A DNA stretch of 64,000 bases, from positions 1 through 64,000 of the forward strand of contig JAQYAV010000108.1 of the NCBI GenBank assembly GCA_029338675.1, in the 5' to 3' direction. The position numbers were made by a program, and so were the translations under genes. Below, one piece after another: positions 7,685 through 16,525 of the stretch (position 1 is the first letter of the stretch; each line of letters begins with the position of its first letter). The notes beneath the pieces are model-generated. The model was not told where the DNA came from. It made no database searches and was given only the letters and a program-made list of their open reading frames with translations. Source of the DNA: Lachnospiraceae bacterium. Its GTDB lineage: Bacteria > Bacillota > Clostridia > Lachnospirales > Lachnospiraceae.

Positions 7685-9514
7685 CTATTTCACAACCAAC
7701 TTAAACGGCTCTGCCTCTACCGAAAAATTCGGATTGTAATATGGGTCTCCGGCATCTACTACCTCCGCCCAAATTGACCGAAAATGTGCAACCTCTCCAT
7801 CAAATCTGCGTTTCTTTTCCGGCGTATCCTCATAGCCTCTTGATTTTGACTCATAGTGATACCATTCTGCCTGTGCACACAGGACAACGAGCTTCCCCTC
7901 GCGACGCACCTTCAGACAGTAATCAACATCATTTAGTGCAACAACAAAATCCTCTGTCAATCCGCCGACAGACTCGTATACAGAACGTTTTGTCATAAGA
8001 CATGCAGCTGTAACGACACTGAAGTTGCTGTTTACAACCGCACGCAGCATATAACCATAATCACTACGCGGATATCCGCTGAATACATGACCTGCAAATC
8101 CGCCAAAGCCAAGTACAACACCGGCATGCTGAATCGTATCATCGCCAAAATAAAGCTTTGCACCGACAATACCAACATCATCACGCATACAAATGCCAAG
8201 CATGCGCTCGAGTGCATCCTCCGCAATCAGCTCCGTATCGTTGTTCAAAAGAAGCAAATAATCACCTTTTGCATTTGCCACGCCAAAGTTGTTAATTGCT
8301 GAATAATTAAACCCTTCCTTCCAGTAAACAACATGGAAGTTGTCGTGCGCTTCTTCCATCTTTTTGTAGTATTGAAATGTCTCATCCTTCTCACTGTTGT
8401 TTTCCACAACAACAAATTCAAAGTTCCTGTAGGCGCTTCTTTTGTAAATTGACTGAACACATTTATCAAGGTCATCTGTGTGGTCCTTGTTTGGGATGAT
8501 AATGGATATAAGCGGATTGTCGCCCGTGTCATATTTTACATCATAAATGCCCCACATATCTGTATGGGCTACCGTTGCCTTTAAGCCCTGTCTCTTAAGA
8601 TGTGCCTCGAGTGCTTTTTTACCGGCTTCAAACGCATACATTTTGCTCTCCGGTTTTCCTGCTGTGGAATTTTTATGTGCACGCCAATGATATACAATCC
8701 TTGGAATATGTTTTATATCCTTCGCCTGTTCTACACAACGGAAAATGAAATCATAATCCTGTGCACCGTCGTAAGCCTCATCAAAACCGCCAACCTTATC
8801 AACTAAGGTTTTCTTCACGATAAAGAAATGTGTAATGTAATTATGCGTTCGAAGAAAATCAATACTGAAATCCGGCTTAAAAAACGGATCCATATGCTTC
8901 TTGCCACTCGCATTCACCCGGTCCTCATCTGTGTAAAGCACCTCATATGGTTCTTTCGTTGTTCCGTCCTCTGCCTTTTCATTTAGTGCCAATACAACAT
9001 GGTACAAGCAGTCTTCCGTAAGCAAATCATCATGATCAAACAAAGCGACATAATCTCCGGTTGCAAGCGCTAAGGCTTTGTTTGTATTACCTGAAATACC
9101 ATAATTTTTGTCAAGCTTTGTGAGCACAATACGTGAATCCTTGTCTTTGTATTCCTTAAGCAACGGGAAGGTCGTATCATCCGTACTTCCGTCTGCGATA
9201 CAAAGCTCCCAGTTCGCATATGTCTGCGCCTGCACAGACGCAATCATTTCGCGCAGGAACTTCTCCGGTGTATTAAACGTAGGCACAAGAATGCTTATCT
9301 TAGGCTCGTAGGAAAACTTCATCGCACGCTGCTTAGCAAGCTCCTCCTCTGTGAGCGCATGTTCTTTACACCAAACATTGTATTTGTAATCACCTTTGTA
9401 CTTAAGTACACCTCGCACCTTTGAAAAAAAGGTCCGAAATCCATAGGTTCGAATGATTTGAATTGATTTTTTAATATTACGGATTTTGATGAGTCCCAAA
9501 ATTCTACGAATCAT
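7685..9514 (-). CDS. Glycosyltransferase with two tandem GT2 domains
   Basis: A 609-residue protein with no signal peptide. After about 70 residues, a first GT-A fold begins (KISILVPTFNTP, DGSTDDT, metal-binding DHDD at about residue 160). A second begins near residue 330 (LISIIIPNKD, ENNSEKD, LLLNNDTE, then LNDVDYCLKVRR). This resembles the family 2 glycosyltransferases that build rhamnose-rich or O-antigen-like surface polysaccharides, with each domain possibly adding a different sugar or linkage. GGAAGG lies ten bases before the ATG. It is the first gene of a two-gene operon with the DUF2142 protein, and its upstream DNA runs straight into the repeat zone. Sugar specificity cannot be read from the sequence. 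Confidence 0.85.
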   Translation of the reverse strand: MIRRILGLIKIRNIKKSIQIIRTYGFRTFFSKVRGVLKYKGDYKYNVWCKEHALTEEELAKQRAMKFSYEPKISILVPTFNTPEKFLREMIASVQAQTYANWELCIADGSTDDTTFPLLKEYKDKDSRIVLTKLDKNYGISGNTNKALALATGDYVALFDHDDLLTEDCLYHVVLALNEKAEDGTTKEPYEVLYTDEDRVNASGKKHMDPFFKPDFSIDFLRTHNYITHFFIVKKTLVDKVGGFDEAYDGAQDYDFIFRCVEQAKDIKHIPRIVYHWRAHKNSTAGKPESKMYAFEAGKKALEAHLKRQGLKATVAHTDMWGIYDVKYDTGDNPLISIIIPNKDHTDDLDKCVQSIYKRSAYRNFEFVVVENNSEKDETFQYYKKMEEAHDNFHVVYWKEGFNYSAINNFGVANAKGDYLLLLNNDTELIAEDALERMLGICMRDDVGIVGAKLYFGDDTIQHAGVVLGFGGFAGHVFSGYPRSDYGYMLRAVVNSNFSVVTAACLMTKRSVYESVGGLTEDFVVALNDVDYCLKVRREGKLVVLCAQAEWYHYESKSRGYEDTPEKKRRFDGEVAHFRSIWAEVVDAGDPYYNPNFSVEAEPFKLVVK

Positions 9515-9601
9515 AATACATTAGCCTTCCAATTTCCTTGATATATAGACATACTTACAAACAGTATATCTTATTTACCATAGAAATAAAAGAGCCAATT
9601 T

Positions 9602-9955
9602 CTCTGCGGAACCATCTCTGCGGAACCATCTCTGCAAAACCATCTTGCAGAACCATCTCTGCAGAACCATCTTGCAGAACCATCTCTGCAGAACCATCTT
9701 GCAGAACCATCTCTGCAGAACCATCTTGCAGAACCATCTTGCAGAACCATCTCTGCAAAACCATCTTGCAGAACCATCTCTGCAAAACCATCTTGCAGAA
9801 CCATCTCTGCAGAACCATCTCTGCAGAACCATCTTGCAGAACCATCTTGCAGAACCATCTCTGCAGAACCATCTCTGCAGAACCATCTCTGCAGAACCAT
9901 CTTGCAGAACCATCTCTGCAGAACCATCTCTGCAGAACCATCTCTGCAGAACATT
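9602..9955. repeat. 13/14-bp minisatellite array (25 units plus a degenerate one)
   Basis: Two unit types alternate irregularly: a 14-mer CTCTGCAGAACCAT (some with GCGG or GCAA) and a 13-mer CTTGCAGAACCAT. I count 15 long and 10 short units up to 9941, then a decayed unit. The order is LLLSLSLSLSSLSLSLLSSLLLSLL. Most units carry a CTGCAG or TTGCAG core. The array begins about 90 bases upstream of the glycosyltransferase start. Several overlapping open frames on both strands are by-products of the short repeat. Confidence 0.95.
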
Positions 9956-9972
9956 CATCTTTTCCACAACCA

Positions 9973-10045
9973 GCTTTCTTCACAGAGATAGATTTCATGT
10001 AGGGGCATTTGCGACCGTCAGTACTTAATGAGTACGAAGCACGAA
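9973..10045 (+). repeat. Truncated copy of the MITE-like element (left half)
   Basis: The left inverted terminus (GCTTTCTTCACAGAGA) and the internal segment GCGACCGTCAGTACTTAATG are present with several substitutions. The copy breaks off after the GAAGCACGAA hairpin and runs into the ~52-bp repeat array. No right terminus follows. Confidence 0.75.
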
Positions 10046-10057
10046 AATTCTGCTCGC

Positions 10058-10373
10058 CATGCCCACGAAAACAGTAAATGATGGATATATGCAAGAAATT
10101 TGTCTTCCATGCCCAAGCTGACGAGTAAACGATGGGTATATAGCAAGAAATTTGTCTTCCATGCCCACAGAAAAAGAAAATGATGGGCATATAGCAAGAA
10201 ATTTGTCTTCCATGCCCAAACGGACGAGTAAATGATGGGCATATAGCAAGTATTCTGTCTTCCATGCCCACGAAAACAGTTAATGATGGGCATATAGCAA
10301 GTATTCTGTCTTCCATGCCCACGGAAAGCTGAAAATGATGGGCATATAGCAAGAATTCTGTCTTCCATGCCCA
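10058..10373. repeat. ~52-bp direct repeat array, each unit a potential hairpin
   Basis: About six units, period 51-52 bp. Each contains CATGCCCA, then 12-14 variable bases, then TGATGGGCATATAGCAAG and TTTGTCTTC or TTCTGTCTTC. CATGCCCA pairs with TGGGCAT, so every unit can fold with the variable part in the loop. Two of the variable parts are nearly identical (CGAAAACAGTAA and CGAAAACAGTTAA). The array lies between a broken MITE-like copy and the 257-bp duplication. Confidence 0.9.
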
Positions 10374-10465
10374 GATTACTTGACAAAAACTCAGGCATGG
10401 GAATACTATGCAGGATTATAAATTTAATGATAAGATAAAAAAATGTGGGGATTCTAGAATAACCA

Positions 10466-10607
10466 GCTTTCTTCACAGAGACGGATTCCATGCAGGGACA
10501 TTTGCGACCGTCAGTACTTAATGAGTGCGAAGCACGAATTTAGTACTGCTACGCGGAGCAACTAAGCGGAAGCGGTCCCGGAATGGAACCATCACCGTGA
10601 AGAAAGC
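10466..10607 (+). mobile_element. MITE-like element, full copy 1
   Basis: A 142-bp element with ~26-bp imperfect terminal inverted repeats (left GCTTTCTTCAC..GGATTCCAT, right AATGGAACCATCACCGTGAAG ending GAAAGC). The interior can fold into several arms: GACCG/CGGTC as an outer stem, CAGTACT/AGTACTG enclosing GTGC-GAA-GCAC, and TGCT/AGCA. There is no coding capacity. Whether it moves by a transposase or is a structured repeat of another kind is unresolved. Confidence 0.7.
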
Positions 10608-10722
10608 GTCCGGATAAGAATCATGCCAACGATTACTTGACAGAAACTCAGGCATGGGAATACTATGCAGGATTATAAATTTAATGATAAGACAAAGATA
10701 TGTGATTATTCTAGATCAAACA

Positions 10723-10866
10723 GCTTTCGAAAGCGGATGATGGATTCCATGCAGGGACATTTGCGACCGTCAGTACTTAATGAGTGCGAAGCACGAATTT
10801 AGTACTGCTACGCGGAGCAACTAAGCGAGAGCGGTCCTGTAATGGAACCATCACCGTGAAGAAAGC
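10723..10866 (+). mobile_element. MITE-like element, full copy 2
   Basis: A 144-bp copy of the element at 10466, with the same structured interior and the same right terminus. Its left terminus reads GCTTTCGAAAGCGGATGATG, so it differs from copy 1 in the first 20 bases. This hints at gene conversion or independent changes after duplication. Confidence 0.7.
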
Positions 10867-10982
10867 GTCCGGGTAAGAATCGTGCCAACGATTACTTGAC
10901 AGAAACGTAATATAGCTTTTTATAGATATTTAACTTCGTTTATGATATTATAAAAAGAGCATGTTTTTTGGAGGATTAACCT

Positions 10983-13900
10983 TTGGATATTTGGAAAGTT
11001 TTAAATATAAAAGAGACAAAAGATAAAAATTTAATTAAAAATGCTTATAGAGAGAGACTGATTAAAGTTAATCCTGAGGATGATCCGGAAGGTTTTATGT
11101 TATTAAGAAGTGCCTATGAGGAAGCTATGAAGCTTTCAGAAAAGGATGATAATATTAAAGATGATTCGGATAATGAAATTGTTTCAAGAATAAAAGAAAT
11201 ATATAAAGATTTCTCTAAAAGAATTGACGTTAATGCTTGGAATAATTTGTTTCAGGAGGATTGTTTTGTTTCTCTTGAAACTTCTGAAGAAGCAGTTAAT
11301 ACACTGTTGAGATTTTTGATGGATAATTTTTATTTGCCACAGACTGTATGGAAATACATAATAGAGTATTTTGATTTATTATCAAGAAGAAAAGAACTAT
11401 TAGAAATATATCCAGAGGATTACATTGATTATATATTTAGCAATGCAAAACACGAAGATTTAATTAATTATTCCTTGTTTGAGGGTGAAGCGGAAGATAT
11501 TGATAGATTTATAGACGATTACTATAAATTTGATCTTGCAGCAAGAAGACGAGAATTAGACTTGGAAGAGAAGTATATTAATCATTTAGAGGATAATGAT
11601 GCGTATCATCCATATATTGTTATTTGCAAGGTTAAGCATGAGATACATAAACTAAATGTGAATATTGAAAATATTACTTCAGAGAATTTTGACAAAACAT
11701 TATTTAATGAGCTGTTAGCTGAAGTGAAGGAAACTATTGCTATTGTTGGAGAAGATGTTAATTTGATGGCATTATGTGGTGAGATAGCGCTCCTTGTAAA
11801 TAATTTTGATTTAGCAAAAGAGTATTATGACCGATGCTTAGAATTAGCTCCTGACAATTACAATGTTAAGGGCAAAATGGCTGAGCTTTATTTTGTTGAA
11901 GAAGAATATGAAAAAGCAAGAGATACATACATTGAACTATTAAAGATTAATCACTATGATAATAATGCAAGGGCAGCAATGATTAAATCAAATTCTGGAT
12001 TGATTAGTCAAATTGATAAAAAGTTGATTGATGATCCTGAAAATATAAAGCTTAAGCTTGATAAGTCATGGAGTTTGTATCAAAGCTATAGATTTGAGGA
12101 TGCCCTTGAGGTTCTTAATTCGTTTTTGCCTAATGAAGAAAAAGCATGTGAATACTATAACGTTAAGGGCAGAAGTTATTTGTGCACAGAACGATATGAT
12201 GAGGCTTTGATTTGCTTCGAAAAATGGAAGGATATAATTCTTGGACTTCCTGAAGATGATATTAGTGAAGAGACTAATAAAAAAAGAGTAAGAATTAATT
12301 ATGTTAATTTTTTAATTGCAGATTGTTATTTGAAAACAAAAAAATATGATAAGGCAAAAAAATATCTTAATATTGCAATAGCAAAGGAACATGAAGAAAT
12401 AGAGTTGGCGTATGAGGCTTATTGTGAATTGTATTTTGAAACGCAAGATTATGAAGAGTGCATAAAAAAATGCGAAGAATTATTGTCTAGAGAAGATAGA
12501 AATTATGTAGCATATCTTTTTATGGCTAAGTCATATTTCCATATTGGATATTATAAGGAAATGTTAAACTATAGTGAAATGGCTATAGGAATATATCCAT
12601 ATATGCCAGATCCGTATATATATCAAATTCGTTTGTTTTTGCTTTTCTCACAATATGATAATGCCCTTGCTGTAATAAATAGATTTGAAAATATTGGAAT
12701 TGAAAGTGACAAAATTGATTATTGGAAGGCTGAAATAAAAAATTCTAATAAAGATTATGAAGAGGCTTTAGAAATAGCAGATAATATTATTTCTAGACAT
12801 AATGATGGTTTTGTTAGTGATGTAGAAGATTTTTCTGATGTATTTGTCTTAAAGGCTGATATTTTATTTAAGCTTGATAAGACCGATGAGGCATTATGGT
12901 GTTATAACGAGGCTATTAATATTAATTCAAAGAATATATATGCACATGGTAAAAAGGGTGTTTTGCTTCGAATGAATAAAAAATTTGACGAGGCAATAGA
13001 AGAATTATCAATTATGCTAAATAAAGAGAAGCATCCTTATTACTTTGTTAATCGAGGGATAATATTCAAAGAATTAGGTAAGACGAATGAGGCAATTTCT
13101 GATTTTGAAAATGCAATTTTGTTAGAAAATAATAATATGTATGCAATTGTTAATCTTGCATATTTATATAAGCAAAATGACCAGTTTGACAAGGCATTGT
13201 ATAATTATAACAAGGCGATATCAATTTTGGATAGTAACATTGAATATAAGAATATTGTTTATATTAACAGAGCTAGGGTATTGCAAAAGTTAAACTGTTT
13301 AGATGAAAGTAAAAAACAATATGATGATTTTATTGAAGAAATGGGATTAAATCCCCAAATTGCATATGAGTACTCAGAATTATTATATAGAATGGGTAAT
13401 ACAGAAGATACAATTAGCTTGTTAAACAAAGTAATAAGTGAATTTGATTATAGTCGAGAGGTTGGAAAATGTATTCAAAAGCTATGCTATATATATGGCA
13501 TTGAGGGCTTTTTGGATAAAGCAAATGAGTGCTTTTCACTAGGAATATCAAATGAACCAAACGATTGTACATATTATGGTGTTATGGGAGAAGTATTTCT
13601 TCAGTTTAATTTATTTGAAGAAGCAAGAAAGATGTTTGAAAGGGCAGCAGAATTAGATAGAGATAATAGATATAACTATTTTGCAGATGCAGCAGATGCA
13701 ACAGCAAGAAAAAAAGGTTTATTTAATTTTGTGGTAACGAAGTATCTTTCTAAAATAAAAAAACGCCTAAATTATTGCGAGGATAGTTCTGATTATATTA
13801 ATGATGCAAAAGCAAAAAGAGCGTCAAAGGATAAACTTAGAACAATTGCAACCCTCGTAAAAGCACTAGATACTAAAATGTGTAATGAGTGTTTATATTG

Positions 13901-14063
13901 TAAATGTCACGAGGCATACTATGAGCTTGGTGTGACTTATGAACAAATGAATGATATGGATAAGGCGCTTAGATGTTACAAAAGAGCATTAGCAATTTGT
14001 GGACATAATGCTTTATATGAAAGATGCATAAAAAGGATAGAAAAAAATGATAGTAGGAATTGA
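10983..14063 (+). CDS. J-like domain / tetratricopeptide-repeat co-chaperone
   Basis: A 1026-residue cytoplasmic protein. The first ~55 residues look like a J domain ([21 protein letters not shown]), but the catalytic HPD is replaced by a NPEDDPEGF stretch. The remainder is a long solenoid of TPR-like helix pairs (many A..Y.KA, A...NP/AP motifs), including clear TPRs near residues 265-330 and 640-760, with a CNECLYCKC cysteine cluster near residue 965. The start is TTG, with GGAGG eight bases upstream. The stop lies 17 bases inside the next gene, an Hsp70, so the two are translationally coupled. By analogy with HscC-associated J proteins it probably recruits and stimulates that Hsp70; client proteins are unknown. 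Confidence 0.8.
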   Translation: MDIWKVLNIKETKDKNLIKNAYRERLIKVNPEDDPEGFMLLRSAYEEAMKLSEKDDNIKDDSDNEIVSRIKEIYKDFSKRIDVNAWNNLFQEDCFVSLETSEEAVNTLLRFLMDNFYLPQTVWKYIIEYFDLLSRRKELLEIYPEDYIDYIFSNAKHEDLINYSLFEGEAEDIDRFIDDYYKFDLAARRRELDLEEKYINHLEDNDAYHPYIVICKVKHEIHKLNVNIENITSENFDKTLFNELLAEVKETIAIVGEDVNLMALCGEIALLVNNFDLAKEYYDRCLELAPDNYNVKGKMAELYFVEEEYEKARDTYIELLKINHYDNNARAAMIKSNSGLISQIDKKLIDDPENIKLKLDKSWSLYQSYRFEDALEVLNSFLPNEEKACEYYNVKGRSYLCTERYDEALICFEKWKDIILGLPEDDISEETNKKRVRINYVNFLIADCYLKTKKYDKAKKYLNIAIAKEHEEIELAYEAYCELYFETQDYEECIKKCEELLSREDRNYVAYLFMAKSYFHIGYYKEMLNYSEMAIGIYPYMPDPYIYQIRLFLLFSQYDNALAVINRFENIGIESDKIDYWKAEIKNSNKDYEEALEIADNIISRHNDGFVSDVEDFSDVFVLKADILFKLDKTDEALWCYNEAININSKNIYAHGKKGVLLRMNKKFDEAIEELSIMLNKEKHPYYFVNRGIIFKELGKTNEAISDFENAILLENNNMYAIVNLAYLYKQNDQFDKALYNYNKAISILDSNIEYKNIVYINRARVLQKLNCLDESKKQYDDFIEEMGLNPQIAYEYSELLYRMGNTEDTISLLNKVISEFDYSREVGKCIQKLCYIYGIEGFLDKANECFSLGISNEPNDCTYYGVMGEVFLQFNLFEEARKMFERAAELDRDNRYNYFADAADATARKKGLFNFVVTKYLSKIKKRLNYCEDSSDYINDAKAKRASKDKLRTIATLVKALDTKMCNECLYCKCHEAYYELGVTYEQMNDMDKALRCYKRALAICGHNALYERCIKRIEKNDSRN

Positions 14064-15741
14064 TTTAGGAACAACAAATAGTTTAATTGGATATTTTAAT
14101 GATGGAGAGGCAAAGCTTATTCCAAATGGATTGGGAGAATATTTGACTCCATCAGTAGTAAGTATAGATGATGATGGAATTGTATATGTTGGAAAGACAG
14201 CCAAAGAACGAAAAATTACATATCCAGATCAGTCTGCTGAAGTGTTTAAGAGAAGTATGGGTACTAATAAGAAATTTATTCTTGGCGAAAAAGAGTTTAC
14301 TGCTGAAGAACTATCTAGCTTAATACTTAAATCATTAAAAGCTGATGCTGAAAGTTATTTGGAATGTAAAGTTGAAGAGGCTGTTATTAGTGTTCCTGCA
14401 TATTTTAATGATGCTCAAAGAAAAGCAACAAAAAGAGCAGGAGAAATGGCTGGATTTAAGGTTGAGAGAATTGTTAGTGAACCTACTGCAGCAGCTATAG
14501 CATATGGATTAAATAAGAAAAACGCTGATACGAAATTTTTGGTATTTGACTTAGGTGGTGGTACATTTGATGTATCAATCCTAGAGCTTTTTCATAATAT
14601 TATGGAGGTTAGAGCAGTTGCTGGAGATAATTTTCTTGGTGGAGAAGATTTTACAGAAGTTCTTGAACAGATGTTTTTTAGAGAAAAAAATATTGATCAG
14701 GATGAATTAGATGAAAAAGCAAGAGCTCATGTTAGAAAACAAGCAGAGTTGTGTAAGCTTGGATTTGAGGATGGAAAAACATCTGTTTTCAAATGCAAGA
14801 TAAATGACGTGTTATATGAATATGAGATTAATGTTGATGACTATGAAAAGTCATGTCAGATTTTGCTTAACAAAATTAAGAAACCAATTGAAAGAAGCTT
14901 AAAGGATGCAAATATAAAGCTTTCGGATATTGAAGAAGTGATTCTTGTTGGTGGTGCTACAAAGCTTTCTATAGTTAGACGATTTGTAAGTAGATTGTTT
15001 GGCAGACTACCTAATACAAGCATTAATCCTGATGAAGTTGTTGCAATTGGAGCGACTACACAGGCTGCCATGAAAGAAAGAAACGAAGCTGTAAAAGAAA
15101 TGATTCTTACAGATGTTTGTCCATTTACTTTAGGAACAGAGGTTGTAGTAACAAGGGCAGGAGGAATAAAAGAAAGTGGACATTATCTTCCTATAATTGA
15201 GCGTAATTCTGTTATTCCAATTAGTAGAACAGAAAGATTATATGCTGTAAATGATAATCAAAGCGTTATAAGAGTAGAAATACTTCAGGGAGAAAGCAGA
15301 TATGCTCACAATAATGTGTTTTTAGGCGAGATTGAAATACCTATTCCATTAGGACCAGCGGGAAAAGAGGCTGTTGATGTAACATATACCTATGATGTTA
15401 ATTCAATTTTAGAGGTTATTGTTAAAGTGGTTTCAACAAAAGTTTCGAAGCGCTTGGTAATAAAGAATGAAAGTGTTGACATGACTGATGAGGAAATAGA
15501 CGAAAGATTAAAAAACCTTGACAGTCTAAAAATTCATCCAAGAGAGCAAGAGGAGAATAAACATCTTTTGGTAAGAGGCGATAGAATGTACGAGGAAGCA
15601 ACAGGTGATGTAAGACAATTGATTGCAAGTCGTATGGAAGCATTTGAGGATATACTAGATAAGCAGGACACAACTAAAATATCTCAGGCAAGATCTGAAT
15701 TAAAGGAGTTTCTTGATAGCATAGAAGATGATATAATATAA
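14047..15741 (+). CDS. hscC: HscC-like short Hsp70 chaperone
   Basis: A 564-residue Hsp70, shorter than DnaK (~610-640) and close to HscC (~556). It has the N-terminal phosphate-binding [27 protein letters not shown], the second phosphate loop [13 protein letters not shown] and the adenosine motif VILVGGATK. The substrate-binding domain begins near residue 375 and the helical lid is short. It starts inside the end of the J/TPR gene, after AAGGAT, and the Hsp20 gene follows, so a three-chaperone operon separate from the housekeeping dnaK is likely. ATP-dependent peptide binding follows from the family. The assignment to HscC rather than another short Hsp70 rests on length and the J-like partner. 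Confidence 0.85.
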   Translation: MIVGIDLGTTNSLIGYFNDGEAKLIPNGLGEYLTPSVVSIDDDGIVYVGKTAKERKITYPDQSAEVFKRSMGTNKKFILGEKEFTAEELSSLILKSLKADAESYLECKVEEAVISVPAYFNDAQRKATKRAGEMAGFKVERIVSEPTAAAIAYGLNKKNADTKFLVFDLGGGTFDVSILELFHNIMEVRAVAGDNFLGGEDFTEVLEQMFFREKNIDQDELDEKARAHVRKQAELCKLGFEDGKTSVFKCKINDVLYEYEINVDDYEKSCQILLNKIKKPIERSLKDANIKLSDIEEVILVGGATKLSIVRRFVSRLFGRLPNTSINPDEVVAIGATTQAAMKERNEAVKEMILTDVCPFTLGTEVVVTRAGGIKESGHYLPIIERNSVIPISRTERLYAVNDNQSVIRVEILQGESRYAHNNVFLGEIEIPIPLGPAGKEAVDVTYTYDVNSILEVIVKVVSTKVSKRLVIKNESVDMTDEEIDERLKNLDSLKIHPREQEENKHLLVRGDRMYEEATGDVRQLIASRMEAFEDILDKQDTTKISQARSELKEFLDSIEDDII

Positions 15742-15753
15742 ATGATTGGATAA

Positions 15754-15921
15754 TATGTAATTCATAAGTTATATGTAGATAATAATATTTATATTATTAA
15801 AGATCCTAAATACATAAATGACTTTGATTCAACTATTTTTATTTTATCTACACCATATAAGGATTCGATAGAAAAACAAATTAGAACGATGGGATATCAC
15901 AATAAATGTTTTTCTTTCTAA
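15754..15921 (+). pseudogene. Small remnant of an unidentified gene
   Basis: Between the hsp70 stop and hsp20, a 55-codon open frame without a start codon reads like real protein (..YIIKDPKYINDFDSTIFIL.., then a ..EKQIRTMGYHNKCFSF end) and finishes in TAA. Composition and codons fit coding DNA. I infer the 3' end of a gene whose front half was lost; the family was not identified. It may also be fortuitous. Confidence 0.4.
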
Positions 15922-15957
15922 TAAAGCTATTAATTTAAAAAGTAAGGGGGAATATAT

Positions 15958-16353
15958 ATGATAGAAGTAGAACAGATACTAAATATTTATGAACCAGATA
16001 ATTGTATCGCACCAAATTATATGAAAACAGATATTAAGGAGAGAGAAGGTAATTATCTTCTCGAAATTGAGATTCCTGGTTTTATTAAAGAGGATATTAA
16101 GGCTGAGCTTATTGAAGGAGTTTTGTCAATTATTGCAAAGAAACCAGATAATATTGAAAAGGAAGAAAATAAAGATAACTATGTTAGAAGAGAGCGTACT
16201 GTAAGTGGCTTTAAACGAAATTATTATGTTGGAAAAAGAATTAAGCATGAACATATTACAGCAGCTTATCGAGATGGCATTTTAAGTATTATTATTGCTA
16301 ATCCAGATATTAGTGTTGATGGAGAAAAACAAAAATTAATCAACATACATTAA
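15958..16353 (+). CDS. Hsp20 / alpha-crystallin small heat-shock protein
   Basis: A 131-residue small heat-shock protein. The alpha-crystallin domain spans about residues 20-125 (MKTDIKEREGNYLLEIEIPG, FIKEDIKAELIEGVLSI, RRERTVSGFKRNYYV, AAYRDGILSI). Such proteins oligomerise and hold unfolding clients for Hsp70. An AAGGGGG ribosome site is seven bases upstream. It is the last gene of the J-TPR/Hsp70 operon and is followed by a strong terminator. The C-terminal I-x-I motif expected in many Hsp20s is not obvious; the C terminus is short (KQKLINIH). Confidence 0.93.
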   Translation: MIEVEQILNIYEPDNCIAPNYMKTDIKEREGNYLLEIEIPGFIKEDIKAELIEGVLSIIAKKPDNIEKEENKDNYVRRERTVSGFKRNYYVGKRIKHEHITAAYRDGILSIIIANPDISVDGEKQKLINIH

Positions 16354-16387
16354 TTTATTAAATGGAAAATATAATTGTGCATAATAA

Positions 16388-16430
16388 AATGGCAAATAAG
16401 GATTATTTAATCTTTATTTGCCATTTTTTA
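16388..16430 (+). terminator. Terminator of the chaperone operon
   Basis: A 12-bp stem (AATGGCAAATAA with TTATTTGCCATT) is followed by TTTTTA, 35 bases after the Hsp20 stop. Confidence 0.85.
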
Positions 16431-16525
16431 GTGCTTTAATATATATAATCTAGTTATATTTTTTAGTGTTTTATCTTATTATAATATAATATATTTTATC
16501 TTATTTTATTTTATTCGATTTTATT

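Larger units (their letters stand above)
10374..10906 (+). repeat. Tandem duplication of a ~257-bp segment (two copies plus the start of a third)
   Basis: The segment starting GATTACTTGACA recurs at 10374, 10631 and 10890. Copies one (257 bp) and two (259 bp) are almost identical throughout and each contains one ~142-bp MITE-like element. The third copy is cut after about 16 bases, and its TTGACA lies upstream of the chaperone operon. Confidence 0.9.

Noticed and set aside
9555-10352. Long minus-strand open frame of 265 residues and several plus-strand frames over the repeat arrays
   Set aside because: Produced by the 13/14-bp and 52-bp repeats; overlapping frames stay open on both strands, there is no consistent ribosome site, and the translated repeats are frame-shifted copies of each other.
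10058-10373. CRISPR array
   Set aside because: The variable parts are only 12-14 bases, partly recur, the constant part is ~40 bases, and no cas gene is in the window.
10896-10926. Promoter of the chaperone operon from the repeat-borne TTGACA
   Set aside because: The nearest -10-like sequence (TATAGA) is 19 bp away, and other AT-rich -10 candidates nearer the start are equally possible; not firm enough to annotate.
16431-16525. Repeat array of the citrate synthase 3' end
   Set aside because: Only low-complexity TTTTA runs; similarity to the last codons (AAAATAA) is too short to distinguish from AT-rich sequence.
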